Counted from the stretch's first letter, positions 22,401 through 59,639 are shown. The stretch: 64,000 nt of DNA from Trileptium ribeirensis (GCA_030248225.1 JASANE010001583.1:20185-84184); one strand, 5' to 3'. The notes: generated by a model not told the origin, from the sequence alone. Numbers and translations: made by a program.

Positions 22401-23180
22401 ACGTGACCTGCTGAAACTCATTTGCTTCTGCTCGCACGGGACACTTCATACGACGGTCAACGAAAATTCGGTGTCAAATTCCACTTACGGCAGGCTTTTG
22501 CCACGCAACAAAATGTCTATCCACAAGCCAAGAAAGTCGGTGCAATATCTGTGTCCGTCATGAGATCCTTAACAGCGACGAAAAGGAAAATTTCGAGGAA
22601 GAATACCAATTTTACGTTGCAAGAATTCAGCGGCCAAAGTCCTCAAACACAGCGATAAGCAGAGGTCAAAATCATGCTAGGGGTTCATGTGTGTCACGGC
22701 GGATTTGCAGACGGTCTTGTATATATCCCATTTGTAAACATGGCCGGGTTGTTTACCGCTGTGGGATCTCGTTATTAAACTTCTCGATGTATGAGTAGCG
22801 AAAAAAGACGGCCTTTGTTATTATTGGACGGAGGCTACTGCTCGACATGGGGCCGTCGAAATAGAATCTTGCATTATCATACATCTGCTTGAGTAGCAGC
22901 CGGAGAAAGCAGCTTAAATATAGATATTTTCAGATACATGAGCTGGTCAGAATATAAGCCTCTACTTCAATGCTACTATATCACAGCTACATTTTGCAGC
23001 TGTATTGTTAGCTCTCGCACGAAAGCGGATCCAATGTCATCACTCAGAATTTTCTTGAAAGTGGCCATACGCATATTGCGTATGACGTGCTGCATTCGTG
23101 TATAGGAAATGTTACCAATTGCACATACTTACGTTTCAAACGACTGGTTGCACGGCATTCGACTGTCTTGACCGTCTCAA
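22401..23180. other. No gene recognised
   Basis: Slightly GC-richer DNA than average with several short + strand frames. I do not recognise any domain. It could be more of the integrase-bearing element, or the upstream part of the relic that follows. Confidence 0.35.
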
Positions 23181-23184
23181 CCCA

Positions 23185-23666
23185 TCAACATTGTCGACGA
23201 AATGAAACAGTCTAATTTGGTCGTCCTGAAACTCTTAGCGTCGAAAATCTTTGGTGCCACACCAACTATCTCCTTCAACAAGGCGAAACGTATTCGTTGT
23301 AGCAAATCAAAGGCATGTGAAATCAAGTACACGACGGATTACAGTGACAAGTTTACCGAATATCAAGCAACGCTATGACGACTGGAATCGGATTATTAAG
23401 GCCCAATCCCGGTTGGTGGCCGGAAAAAGCGTGATGTCATACCACTTTGCTACGAACACGCACTACCAGAGCTGTATAGTCCATAGTACGAAAGCCTGGG
23501 TGATGGTTCAATAGATGGTGGTACTATAGACGGCGCTGTGGGTGATGGTTCAATAGATGGTGGTACTATAGACGGCGCTGATGCATCTGGGGACGTGTCA
23601 TCAGATGGCCACACATCTGACGATGAAACGTCCAGCTCCGATGACTATGCGGACGGCGATGGCTAG
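23185..23666 (+). pseudogene. Unidentified decayed coding relic with acidic tail
   Basis: One + strand frame reads coherently from about 23185 to a TAG at 23664-23666 with only three internal stops. It includes NIVDEMKQSNLVVLKLLASK, a Lys/Cys-rich stretch, and GGRKKRDVIPL. It ends in a tail dominated by Asp, Gly and Ser, with a 14-residue unit present twice and SDDETSSSDDYADGDG at the end. I do not recognise the family. The uniform frame, the basic-then-acidic organisation and the natural-looking terminal stop suggest a once-functional protein, perhaps carried by a transposon. No function is proposed. Confidence 0.4.
23497..23580 (+). repeat. Perfect 42-bp tandem duplication
   Basis: Positions 23497-23538 and 23539-23580 are identical. 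The unit starts TGGGTGATGG and ends GACGGCGCTG. Being 42 bases long, it preserves the frame of the relic and adds 14 residues. Perfect identity within an otherwise stop-interrupted relic implies a recent duplication. Confidence 0.95.
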
Positions 23667-25194
23667 AATTTATAACTATATGTAAATGCACATTGTGCTG
23701 GGTTACAGTGTTCATGAATATTTTGGACCGGTACATATGGTGCATTGTTAGGCTATTATGAGCAAATTCCCGACTTGGGTTTTCCGAAAATTTTAGGCGG
23801 CAGTAGTTTGCAACATGGATAAAGCGAGAGGCGAACTAATCAGCCGAATACATATAGCCTTGACCTAAAATTTCTAATTTTATATTATTAAGATTGTGTA
23901 TCCCGCCGAGGTGCACAAGCCAACAAGATGACCTCAGTATTTTTAAAGTGTAAATTTCTCTAAAGTATAGTATCTTACATCGGACCTTTGCTCAAATCAG
24001 CGTCGTGTAGTAATGTTTTGCTTTATCATTGTATCGAAGGGTGAAAAGACGGATGGATAGTACGATCCGGTTTTACTCGCCGGTTGCTTACCAGAACGCT
24101 GCCAGGCTTGCTTTGCACGCTATGCATCAAGAGCTATTTGAAGTTACGACGCATACTATATATATTGCTAATATACCGAATAGTCCCGGTTAAAATATAA
24201 CTTCCACGAAATCTGAAATAACATCTGATTCCGTCGCTAAGTCCAGTTAAATGCGAAAAATTCGACCATGCACCTCTAAGCGAGCACTAGCGCCACAAAC
24301 TTTGCAAAAGAGACATAGATAGAGATCAGAAAATACAAAAGTAACAAATGGATAATTAAATGCTATTTTAACTACGGTGCACTTGTAAATCCACCTCCCA
24401 CCCGTTTGCCCCAGCTCATGCGTTTAGGTTCAATTTCGGACTCTACCAGCTCATGCCACCACGTAATTTCGTACTCGACTAACAAGTAGATATTTGTTTC
24501 TGATAGACTAACATTATGCGAATTTTTTTCTATTTTGGTTGTCGCTGAATGGACAGAAACTAGCCCTACGTTTTAATTTTATAGCTATAGTTTTTTGATA
24601 TGCTGTAAATTAGACTGTTGCATATAAGTTGTTGCAATAATAACGATAGTTCACATTTGCTCAGTAGTGATGTGCAAAGTATATGTTTACGGATTTCAGG
24701 TTTAGATAAGATATGAATTTTTTGCATAAAGGTTGGTTCACCGAATTCAGTCCTGATCAGCAACACTTAGGAAGTAAGTTTGCGTAGTCACAAATTTGTC
24801 TTAATTTCGAGAATCGTACAATTATTTGTACTTTATGAAATTATGTATCGCCATAATTTAAGTCGTATTCTTAAACGTATTTAGGGTTGCTGGAACAATC
24901 TTTATTTTGTCGACGCTGCTGGAAAAAATTTGCTTGTCTGCTGTATTCATTATATTGCGCTGATTAGTGTAATAGTTCGGCACTCTCCGCTACAAATGAT
25001 CAACCTATTTTGTTACTTTACACATTGGGTTAGTATGCAAGTCTTATTGGGCACATATGTCTCAGTATCAGTACATATATTTCAAAGTGTTAGTGGAGCG
25101 AGTGAGTGAAGTGGTGTTGCATTTATGCTTAAAATTAATACAGAATTGTGCCTTTTCGTATGTTCCACAATGTCGTGTTTTTGTGAATGGTTTA
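23667..25194. other. No gene recognised
   Basis: AT-rich sequence without a supported open frame. No repeat partner was noticed in the window. Confidence 0.4.
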
Positions 25195-25202
25195 TTTAAG
25201 AC

Positions 25203-25839
25203 CATACATGCCGACGGTCGGTCATGCCAGGGGGAGGTAGAGGCCCCCACGGGGGGTCGCGGCCATCCCAGGGGGGTAACCCCCCCTGGCCGGCCAAATT
25301 TGTCTAGGGGGGTCGATCTCGTGAGGACTTTTTTTTGGTCCTCGCAGCCGTTAATACTATTATTAACCCTATATGAGATGGAAATGGAGGATATAAAAAA
25401 GTCTGTTTTCATCGTTACGTGGTTTACTAAAAAGGAAATTGTCCAGCCTTCCACATTCCTTGATTGCAGCAGCCACGTTTCACAAAACTGTTACCGACCA
25501 TATTCATTCGTTTGTTAAAACGGCTTCGTCTTAAAACCATTTAATTTACCCGTTTGGAATTTCGGTTAACTTTTATTTCAGGGAATAACGTCGTCAACAA
25601 AAAGCTTTCCACAAATTTATGCTGCATATGCACCACTAGCAACAAGCAGGCACAATTTGCGCAAGTTTTTGCACTAAGGTCAAGCTTTAAAACTCGGACA
25701 GCGGTCAAGTCACCCTCAGGGGAGGGGGTGATGCGCACCCACAAGGGGGGTAAAACCAGCCGGGCCTTTCGGCCCGGGGGGGGGGGTCCGGACCTCAGGG
25801 GGGGGTAAGCCCCCCCAACCCCCCCTGCCGGCATGTATG
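25203..25839. mobile_element. GC-rich non-autonomous TIR element with 8-bp target duplication
   Basis: A 637-bp block begins CATACATGCCGACGG and ends with the inverted GCCGGCATGTATG. It is bordered by a perfect 8-bp direct repeat TTTAAGAC (25195-25202 and 25840-25847). Both ends are strikingly G/C-rich with long G or C runs, while the centre (about 25340-25680) is AT-rich. The short frames across it are low-complexity and not convincing genes. An 8-bp duplication is characteristic of hAT and P superfamilies, but the terminus is not the usual CAGGG. A related insertion lies at 38646-38950. Confidence 0.8.
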
Positions 25840-26386
25840 TTTAAGACAATTAAATTTTAATTTATCCGCACGGAAACATAGCGAAAAACTTTAAGACTCA
25901 AAAACTTTATTTTTGTTTTCGACTAACTTGTGGGTCCTGATGACGAAACGAGTATCCTGTTTAAACGAAACTGAGATGGCAGAAACAGTCAACTTTCTGG
26001 AGCTGGAGTTATCCGTAAACATGACGGAGACGGCTGGATATAAACTAGTGAGTAACCGGAACTATACATGAAACGGAACCAGGCTTTAACCTGTGAATAG
26101 GAAATAAAAATGAAATAGAAAACTTGGTTTTGAAATAGTAAAAATAGCATTCATATATCCCGTATTTCGCTGCTATTATTGTTTTGTGGAGCGTTAAGGG
26201 GTTAAAGAAGCTAATGGGTTTTAGGCGAACGATTAATGTATTAGTCTATATTTACCATCTGAGTTTTTGCGGTCGCACCTCTATAATGCAGCTCTGCCTA
26301 AATTTACAATCCATGCATGAAGCATAGGCTAGGTAACTATACCGAACAGTTTAGTTTTTCATTCTCCCATCAGAGCTATATATACT

Positions 26387-27906
26387 ATAGGCTTATTTCA
26401 TTGGAACTGTTTTGAGAAAATGTCCGTGGGAACTTGAAGTTTGCGTCATCTATTTTTGCTGTTGTACCACGTGTATGATGTACTTTTAGCTTATGTGTGT
26501 TTGTTTATCGTGTGTTATACATAATGTGTAGTGTGCGCATGTTTTTACCATTTTTCTCTATGTTTATGACCTTTTATAAATGAGCTGTTTGTTTCCTGTA
26601 CGTGTGTAAGATACTGTATGTATTATTCGCAACTTGAAAACTTGCTATTTTGGATTACAAATTTCTCAGTATGGAGAATTATAAAATAATATGAACTGTT
26701 TAAATCTGGCTACTTTGGTCAGGGGGATGACTAGTTCAAAATGGAATTTTAATGCCAAATGCCATAGAGCACACTGTTGATTATTCATACCAAATTTGGC
26801 CACAATAGGCTCACCCGATAAGGAGTTGCGAACCTCATTCCCTCGGTCATTTCTGGTAATAAGAATTTCATAGATGCTTGAAATTATAACTTTAGGAGTG
26901 TGTAAAACAATATAGAATTTTAAAATTTGTGTAGGGCTACAGTGTGGTTACATATCGAAATTGAGTGTAGCCCTTGGGTGCCGTAATATTAGGGCTACAT
27001 TAGCGCAAATGTCTGTATTTGTGCTGAATATTCTGTAAAATCTCAAAAATTGTTATGAGTTAGGGATTCCGAGAATTTTATAAAAAGGTTTCTCTAACGC
27101 AAAAATTAAAACATATGTTGAGATCTAATTTTACAATTTTAAGAATTCATAACCCCTTTGGCAGCAATTATATTAAAACCTAACGGGTTAGGGAGATTTT
27201 AGAACCAGTTTTTAGTTTGGGTTCCCAGAATTAGGCCGTCAAAAGATCATTTAAAAGTTTGTATCGTGAGCTTAGTACCTTAGTTCGCGTAATCAGTGGA
27301 ACAAAACTAACTACCATAGTTCTCGGTGTCAATCAGTGTATTGCGCCACGTAATTTGCTGCTGCTGTGTATCCTGATATAATGTGTCTTAAAGTGTAGTA
27401 TTAGATCTGATACTAAATATATAGATCTGGTGTAATAAACATTTGGTGAACTAACGTGTTCATTGTACGTTTGATACCCAACGTAATCGACTTTTGTCAG
27501 ATTGAGGACTCATTGGTTTCATCAGATTAGCTCGCAAAGAATAGGACTCATGCGGGCTACATTTAAATTTTATATTGTTTTGCACTTTAGCCACACTTAC
27601 ACAGTTCGTATTATTTTATAATTCAGCATACTGAGTTTTTAATCCGAAATAACAGATTTTTATGTTGCGACTCATAATACATACAATATCTTACACACGT
27701 GTAGTAAACAAACTGCTCATTTACACAACGTCGTAAACATAGAGGAAAATGGTAGACACATGCACACACTACACATTGTATGTAACACATGTACATATAA
27801 ACAAACACACAAAAGCTAAATGTACATCAAACAACAAACATAGATGACGCAAACTTCAAATTCCCACGGGCATTTTTCAAAACAGTTCCTATGAAATAAG
27901 CCTATT
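26387..27906. mobile_element. Element with ~270-bp terminal inverted repeats
   Basis: Positions 26387-26657 are the inverted complement of 27640-27906, at an estimated 85% identity. Both outer ends read ATAGGCTTATTTCAT inward. The roughly 980-bp interior has no conserved frame. This structure fits a fold-back or long-TIR DNA transposon. No clear target duplication was seen. It lies just upstream of the first recognised spermidine synthase exon. Confidence 0.7.
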
Positions 27907-28345
27907 AGTATTGCAAAGCTTCGGTGTTTATAGAGGTTTTAGGATGAATACATGTTAAATCGTACTCAATAACGTTACTGTGTTGGTATGGTACAAATTT
28001 TATTGGAACTAGAGTTTCGACATAGTGCGATATTTCGGCATTTAGTGTTATGATTAGTATAATACCTATAAAATGGCAAAATTATGTCGGGTCAAACTGG
28101 GTAATTGGTCTACTAGAAATAGTGCAATAAATGATTTATTTTTGGACATTACCTTTGTCCAGTGATTTCAAAGCAACTTAATAAGCACGGGCTTAATGAA
28201 ATGAAATGCAAGTAAGAAATAAATTATTTTGGATCCCTGGTTTATTTTTACATAGAAAGAAGTCAGAAGAAACAATTTCTGTGGCAATTGATCAAGCCTA
28301 TGTACCTAGTAATATGTTGATTTGCACTTATGCGGTCATTTTCAG

Positions 28346-53472
<25,127 letters not shown>

Positions 53473-54034
53473 GTAAGTACATATAGCGCTGTCATTTTTG
53501 TCGTATATTTATAATGAACCATAATAGCTTATATGGTCAAGTGCTTTCATTAAAAAGCGAGCGCTCAACGCGAAAAGCAGTAATGATGATTTTTGAAACG
53601 GAAGTAGCGAAGGAGTTTCCAACTATATATAGATTTGCTAGCTGAAAAAATCTAAAATATTTTTGCCCGCCTGTGGAGATCATAACTCATCACCGGATGG
53701 ATATTTTTTATTTGATTACAAATTCAACATATTTGTCCCCTTTCATTTTGACGCTAAACCCGCCGACGTCTTGAGTTTCAAAATAAGCACGACCTTGTCA
53801 AAGAAGAATTTGTTGAAATTTGGCCATCGGTGTATCTATCTTGGGGCCCTATATATCGAGATATCTCTATAACGGACACTATCTTTCCACAGAATTGCAA
53901 CTTTGCTCTTGTACATTTTTGTCAGAGGGGTCGTTTTCGAGCTATGAATCAAAGTTCAGAAAATTCCTCAAAAAGTGAAAATTTCAAAATTTATGTAAAT
54001 CAAGTTTTTGTATGCCGAGGTGAACGATGAGATT

Positions 54035-54180
54035 ATAAGGTTATTTAACCCGATAAACACGTTGGTTTTATTGTTTTGATCCTGTATTGGCTGTGTTATT
54101 AACACGACGAGGCAGTGCCGGAGCAAAATTTGGTAAATTTTGGCATCAAAATAGTCAAATTTCTCCACTTTTCATGATAA
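54035..54180 (+). repeat. Dispersed repeat shared with 44730-44860
   Basis: Same word order and orientation as 44730-44860, notably TTGGCTGTGTT and GTGCCGGAGCAAAATTTGG. It runs directly into the repeat at 54190. Confidence 0.5.
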
Positions 54181-54189
54181 AAGTAATTG

Positions 54190-54518
54190 TATTTGCTTGG
54201 TATGCGTTAAATTTGGCGAGTTAGAGGTGCCCTACTACGTAAAGATGGCTCTTCAAAATATAATTTTTGTTAAAATTTATGAATATAAATTTTAAAATAT
54301 GTTATCTTTTTGGTCATTGGAAGACGAAATAAAGAGTTCTTTGATTTTAATATATGACTAAAATGACAGCAGCGTTGTCATTGAAGTACTGCAGGCGTAT
54401 AATTATTTCTATCATGAGAGTTTAACTGGGCTTAGGCACCTGAATTTGGAACGACAAAATAGTCAATAAGCACAGAGTAACCACACAAGCTCCGTTTCCT
54501 CTCTCTTTACGAGTTACT
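54190..54518 (+). repeat. Dispersed repeat shared with 59140-59460
   Basis: Common landmarks in order: TTTGCTTGGTA, TTTTTGGTCA.TGGA, GCGTTG.CATTGAAGT, TGAATTTGGAACG.C.AAAT, and ACGAGTTACTA. A partial match also lies at 47930-48010. Unknown family. Confidence 0.55.
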
Positions 54519-54519
54519 A

Positions 54520-55001
54520 CTGGCTTCTCCACAGATTAGGAGGGGCCCTATGCTGTTCAAGCTTCCCAGGATTTCGGCTGATCAACTCGATCATGCTCCT
54601 ACGTAAATTTTGGCTTCCCACCAGGTCAAACTCTCCCAGGTGTTTTGACGCGGCACAAAAAATGTCGTTCACACAAAAACGGTTTTAGCAGAACTAAACA
54701 CTACACTTATATTTCGATTATTTATGGCAAAATCCTAAGTAAAATGAAGTGCGGCCTGCAGAAATTGTTTTTCCAGTATTTAAATAACAAATTCGCAACA
54801 AAACCAACATGTTGCAAATATCTGAAAAACAAAAAACTCGGAAAATGCTATTATAAAACCGCCACTTGACCAGGAGGGTACGATTCCCCCTGGTAACCGG
54901 GGGAAATTTTCCGGAGGTAATTTCAACTCTTCTCAGGCTGGACCAGGGGGACCCAGCTTAATGCCCCTCCAGGTAAAATGGTGGCCCTGTCGAGAGGCCA
55001 G
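54520..55001. mobile_element. MITE with CTGGCTTCTCCACAG-type ends
   Basis: The left end CTGGCTTCTCCACAG (54520-54534) pairs with the right end CTGTCGAGAGGCCAG (54987-55001), 13 of 15 bases. GC-rich shoulders (GGGGGAAATTTTCC, ACCAGGGGGACCC) enclose an AT-rich centre whose short frame is not convincing. Termini and organisation resemble the 42870 element. Confidence 0.65.
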
Positions 55002-55002
55002 T

Positions 55003-56629
55003 GTTAGTGTTATTTTTAGCGTACCTTCGCTTTCAAATTTTGAAATAAGCATGTGCGACCTTGTGTTATGTAATCATTTCTTGCAGTTTATTTTGGATGG
55101 ATTTTATGGCCCGTGCTAGCTCGGTAAATTTTGTCGATGGACGTTTTCGCTTTAAGGTAGTGACCGAGGTAATTCGTCGGACTGCGCCAGTATTCACAAA
55201 ATATTGAGTGGTAATACTTTGTATCTTGAATTTACTAACAAATTTCTGTAGTACAAAGAGAAGCACTGAAATATCGCTGATTGTTCTCGTCTGAGAATTA
55301 AAGTGAGCAGGTGTATCTAATCATGAGTCAGTATACAGCAGGATGACTTTTTCAGATTAATGTGGTTTTTCTTGATTATATACTCGGCATTTATGACATA
55401 GTGTGGGTTCGCATAATGTCGCATAAACTCATCTAATCCTTTCTTGGTGACTTCAAAACCCTGCGCGGTAAAACGGTAAAATTAAGGTGCTTTCACACTT
55501 TCAAAATTTTTGCTCAGAATTTGTATTCAAATTTTGACCATAATTGCGAAGCATGTTTTATGCCTTTTTGGTGACTATCAACATGTAAACACTGTTTAAA
55601 CTTTTGTAACATATTACTGTAGCCAATCAGTGGAAACAAACATATCTTGAATACTTTTAGGTGAGACTTTGACTCATGGCGATTAGCCTTAGATTTAAAA
55701 TACATGTTCTAGTTAAGTTTTGATCATATGAGCAAAAGAGTTCGAACTTGTTGGTACGCCTTGATCATTTGAGCAAAAAGTTCGAACTTGTGAACACGAC
55801 TTTAGCCTTTAGTTGAATCATGAGTGTATATAGGGATGATTTTTTCAGGCTAAAGTGAGTAGATGCTCGGTATTTGCGGACATAGCGTGGCTGCGCATAC
55901 GGGATTGTTGTTAATTTTTTTGAGCTCAAAAACATTTCTCGTCACTTCCCCCAAGTGCAAAATTTAATGCAAAAGTTACGTCACAAGCAAATCGATCTAA
56001 TAGTTAAACTCTTGATGTTCTCGCGCAAAACCGGTTTGTTTCAAATTCGACAAATTTTCGTTCTCAACAATTTGTATGATTGTACTTGAATTTTCGCGAA
56101 CGCAAGATTTTCAGATTCAATCACGGGCAGTATGTTTGTGAACAGTTCTGCGCCGACTTTCAATTCACCAAAAAAATTAACAATTTTTATGCTAAATTAC
56201 ATAATAACATGGTCGATGGGTCACCTTAAGTTTACTCGTGCATAATATACATATTCAGTTTGTACGCTTCTTGTAAATACTACAATAAAACACTTTATAT
56301 TATACACATACTTTTAATTGTATATATGATATCTAGACTTGTCCACGTGGGGAACCCCACTTTTCAAAACCTCATGTTACACTAAATCCAAGGTTTATTA
56401 GTGTCCCTAAAGTCATGTTGTCTATATGATACATTTTTAAATTAATACTATTAAAAAGTAGCAAAGAATTATATTATTATCTTTTTTAATGCTAAAGCCT
56501 CTGTATTAAAACGTGAAAATATTCGTGCGACATTTTACTAGTAACTCGCACATGAGGGCGAGACGGAACGAGCGTGATTTCATTTTTAAGTTATTTTGTT
56601 TAATCACCTATGTAGGCTGTGTTTTATGC
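55003..56629. other. No gene recognised
   Basis: AT-rich DNA. A diverged direct duplication of about 43 bp (TTGATCAT.TGAGCAAAA with GTTCGAACTTGT) occurs at about 55720-55795. The terminal exon of spermidine synthase may lie here, but no candidate was convincing. Confidence 0.35.
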
Positions 56630-56959
56630 GTACCCACAATAAAACCGCATGAATACTGAATTCATTGAAAATCCAAAAATATCGTCGTCCCTAAACCCAT
56701 CGAAAAGAACTGATAACGCCTTAAGTATATGGTCTGGTCTCTATACAATCAAACCATCGTATTCACCCTACCGGAAAACTTTATACAGAAAAATCTTGAT
56801 GGACTGTACGCAATACGTAACCAAACAAATGAAGAGCAAAGAAAGGCTATATTCTGGAAATCTGGTTCATTAACTCTCAACGCATTGAAAAAGCATGAAA
56901 CATGCACGCTGGACTCTAGATAACCAAATCATTGTATTCACCATACCGAAAAACCTCTA

Positions 56960-57053
56960 CGGTACTCGCCATAACTGACCGTTACTCGCATGCCGCTCGA
57001 AACGTATTGTAACAGTGCTCGCTCGAAAGGCGAGTCATTTTTGGCGAGTACTA
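56960..57053. mobile_element. 94-bp MITE of the CAGTACTCGCC family
   Basis: The ends CGGTACTCGCCATAACTGAC and GTCATTTTTGGCGAGTACTA form imperfect inverted repeats, flanked by TA on each side (56958-56959, 57054-57055). It is a shorter, more diverged relative of 57385-57544. Confidence 0.65.
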
Positions 57054-57384
57054 TATATAAACTACTTTTGATGCCATATACCAAACTAGCAGAAAACTTA
57101 TATACACAATGATGACCTGTACGCAATACTTAACCAAATAATCGAAGACAGGCTATACTCTGGAAATCGGTTTCATTGGCGCTAAACCCATGAAAAATTG
57201 AAATATGCCCGCCGGAGTCAAGATAACCAAATCATTGTTATCAGGGTTCAGAAAAACTTATATAATACACGGTACTTAATACCCTGCAGGCAATACATAA
57301 CCATACAAATGAAAATGGACTACATTTCGAAAATCGGGCTTAAAACCCTCGAAACACCATGAAAAGGTATAATATAGTCAAGTA

Positions 57385-57544
57385 CAGTACCCGCCAAAAA
57401 TGACTGTCGCTCGCTCGACACTCGCTCGAAATAAATTTGTTCTAAAAATAGAATTTTTTATTAATTTAAATAGTTGCGAAATCTCGAGCGAGCCACGCGC
57501 TCGAGACTCGCTCGAAACGCGACGGTCATTTTTGGCGAGTACTG
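57385..57544. mobile_element. 160-bp MITE with TA target duplication
   Basis: The 26-bp inverted termini (CAGTACCCGCCAAAAATGAC inward from 57385; inverse ending at 57544) match at 24 of 26 positions and are flanked by TA on both sides (57383-57384, 57545-57546). TA duplications with CAGTA ends are typical of Tc1/mariner-pogo type elements. The interior has repeated CGCTCGA words. Confidence 0.8.
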
Positions 57545-57799
57545 TAGACTCTGGATAGCAAAGCCATCGTATCCAGCGTGCTTGATAATAGGCATTGCAA
57601 ATTAAAAAACACGCAATAACATGCCAAAAATTGAAAAATCGCTATTCGCTATTAACCATATTCGGTGCCACAGCGGCCCAAAGTGTTCCCACAAAAAATA
57701 CTAGTTATAAGAGAAGAGACATACAAATACAGTCTGGTTACACGACAGAAAACCATGATTGTTCATAAAAATAAAGCTAAATTCATTAAAGTTAGAAGT

Positions 57800-59135
57800 A
57801 CTCGCCCAATTCTTACTCTATCATATACATGTACTCGTTAAGTCGTATTTAGCTCAGGACCATCGATTTTGCTATAATCTCTATAGTGGACATGACCTCA
57901 GGGTTCAGTAATGTTAACCAATACGCTGTGGTGAAAATTAATGTCCACGTAACGATTCCGAATGATTTGTTACATGATGAGCATGGCTAATATTATTTAT
58001 TACTTTGTCCTATCTCCCACCCCACCGGAACCAGCTATCCCTAAGCCTACGTTCGTTGGACACCTATGCTATGCAAAATGTAATGTCAATCAGGAAGTTG
58101 TTCATCTCATTTGTTATCTGCGTGAAGAAATTTGTCATAAATGCTTTTCGTGTCAAAATCAAAATTGGTGAGCAAACTGAACCATAAGGGCAACACTATT
58201 CCAGGTGCTATTTTTATATGATAATAGCAAAAATTTACGCTCAAGTACATGCCTTTTAGTAGCTCTTTTAAAATTTCGAGCAGTCAATACGACAGTTCTC
58301 TCTGGCAAATATTTCGTTAGTTAATTCTCATATGCACGTTACACCGCCACATAAAGCAATTCTTATGTTACATCGCTGAAGATGTTTGGTTCTAGTAATT
58401 CTCGGAACGGAAGGAACGGCGTCGGTGTTGCTAGTCAGCTCCCGTCGGCTATTTCGAGGTCCAAAATTGAGCATTCTGTGTCTCTTTCGAAGGCATAAAC
58501 AAGCGGTAACACCATTCATAGGTTAAGAGAAGTGCGCTATATTATATCATATTAACCAGCCTTATTATATCTCTTGCTTCTCTAAAAATGTGGGAAACGA
58601 GGGAACTCACAAGTTGGTGATACAGTTTCCAAGGGGGCGTGGACTGTCGATAAAATACTGAAAAGCTGGGTTTGCTAAAAAACTTGCAATAATAGATTTA
58701 TGCGAGGGCATAAAGTGTGCGGGGGATTCTGTTGAGCGGCAAAATTTTCAGCAGAGTGAAAATTGATTTCTGTGGAGCCTTTCTGTTAAAATTTGGATTT
58801 GGAAAGCTAATATTGCTTATGGCCTTTTCAACAATATTATAGATCACATTATTCAACTAAAAGTATAACTTCAGGCATATTTTCTCAAGTTATAGAGCGT
58901 AACGTGTACGGTTTTGATTCACACTATGTAAATGTAAATATTGTCTACATTGCATGAAGCCATATAAAAACATACACCCGTTCCAGTCATTGTTGGACAA
59001 CCAGATTTAAAAATGACAAAGTTTGACGTTATTGAAAGGGAGTAGCGAGCAAATTTTACCGCTTTTTCAATATGTGTGGTTGTATGTAGGTCATTAGAAT
59101 GTGTTTATAGCTTTTTGGAGCTGCTGCATACGAAA
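57800..59135. other. No gene recognised
   Basis: AT-rich sequence with short open frames only and no recognised protein or repeat partner, apart from weak similarity at 58600-58640 to 43290-43320. Confidence 0.35.
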
Positions 59136-59139
59136 AAAT

Positions 59140-59460
59140 CAAATGTGTTTGCTTGGTACGTTTCAAATAAGGCAAGTGTTGGGGTCTTATGATATAAAAC
59201 CATTTTTAATTATGATGTTTTTTAAATTTTGTGGTTTATAAATTTCAAAAGTTGTCGCCTTTTTGGTCACTGGACCGTTAAATAGCTTTTCGGTTTCATA
59301 CGATTAGCACGGCCGTAGCGTTGCTATTGAAGTGAAGAAGTACAGAACTTTAAATAGGCTCGGGCAGTTCAGTTTGGAACGGCGAAATGATTACTAGGTG
59401 CTGAATAGTCACAGTCGCACCGTTGCCCCTGGGTTTGCGAGTTACTAGTTATCCCAAAAT
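59140..59460 (+). repeat. Dispersed repeat shared with 54190-54518
   Basis: Collinear with 54190-54518: TTTGCTTGGTACGTT, TTTTGGTCACTGGA, GCGTTGCTATTGAAGTG, TTTGGAACGGCGAAAT, and GCGAGTTACTA. Confidence 0.55.
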
Positions 59461-59530
59461 ATTGAATTATTAATCTTAGGCACCGTTACACATATCAACA
59501 TAATATGTTGATTTAGTTGCAGTATGAAAT

Positions 59531-59613
59531 TAGTTGCATTTTTAGATATACATTGTCTGTGTCGTTACACAATGTGTAACGACACAGACAATGTATATCT
59601 AAAAATGCAACTA
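59531..59613. repeat. 83-bp hairpin: perfect 40-bp arms, 3-nt loop
   Basis: Positions 59531-59570 are the exact inverse complement of 59574-59613, separated by AAT. The arms start TAGTTGCATTTTTAGATATA. A smaller 9-bp-arm palindrome (ATCAACATA/TATGTTGAT) lies about 40 bp upstream. A transcript would fold into an uninterrupted duplex. Origin and function are unknown. Confidence 0.95.
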
Positions 59614-59639
59614 TTTTATTTAACTTCTTAAACTAGTAG

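Larger units (their letters stand above)
56630..57790 (-). repeat. Composite repeat copy D
   Basis: Reverse-orientation array units (AACCATCGTATTCACC at about 56751; AATCATTGTATTCACC at about 56927, period about 176; more diverged units to 57600) are joined to the unique flank at 57620-57790 (GGTGCCACAGCGGCCCA, GTTCCCACAAAAAATA). Two small TA-flanked MITEs (56960-57053, 57385-57544) have inserted in it. Confidence 0.65.

Noticed and set aside
25057..25834. Open frames on both strands across the GC-rich block
   Set aside because: They are low-complexity Gly/Pro/Arg translations of G and C runs inside a TIR element, with no recognisable domain.
25934..25972. CCTGATGACGAAACGAG, resembling a hammerhead ribozyme core (CTGATGA..GAAA)
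   Set aside because: There is no stem II between CTGATGA and the first GAAA, and the second GAAA does not give a pairing stem. Flanking stems I and III are not evident.
27623..27808. 61-aa - strand frame rich in Cys, Tyr and Val
   Set aside because: It lies wholly within one terminal inverted repeat arm and is not conserved as a frame in the other arm.
55066..55266. Possible terminal spermidine synthase exon after TTCTTGCAG at about 55086
   Set aside because: The peptide it would add does not resemble the short conserved C-terminus and the acceptor alone is weak evidence.
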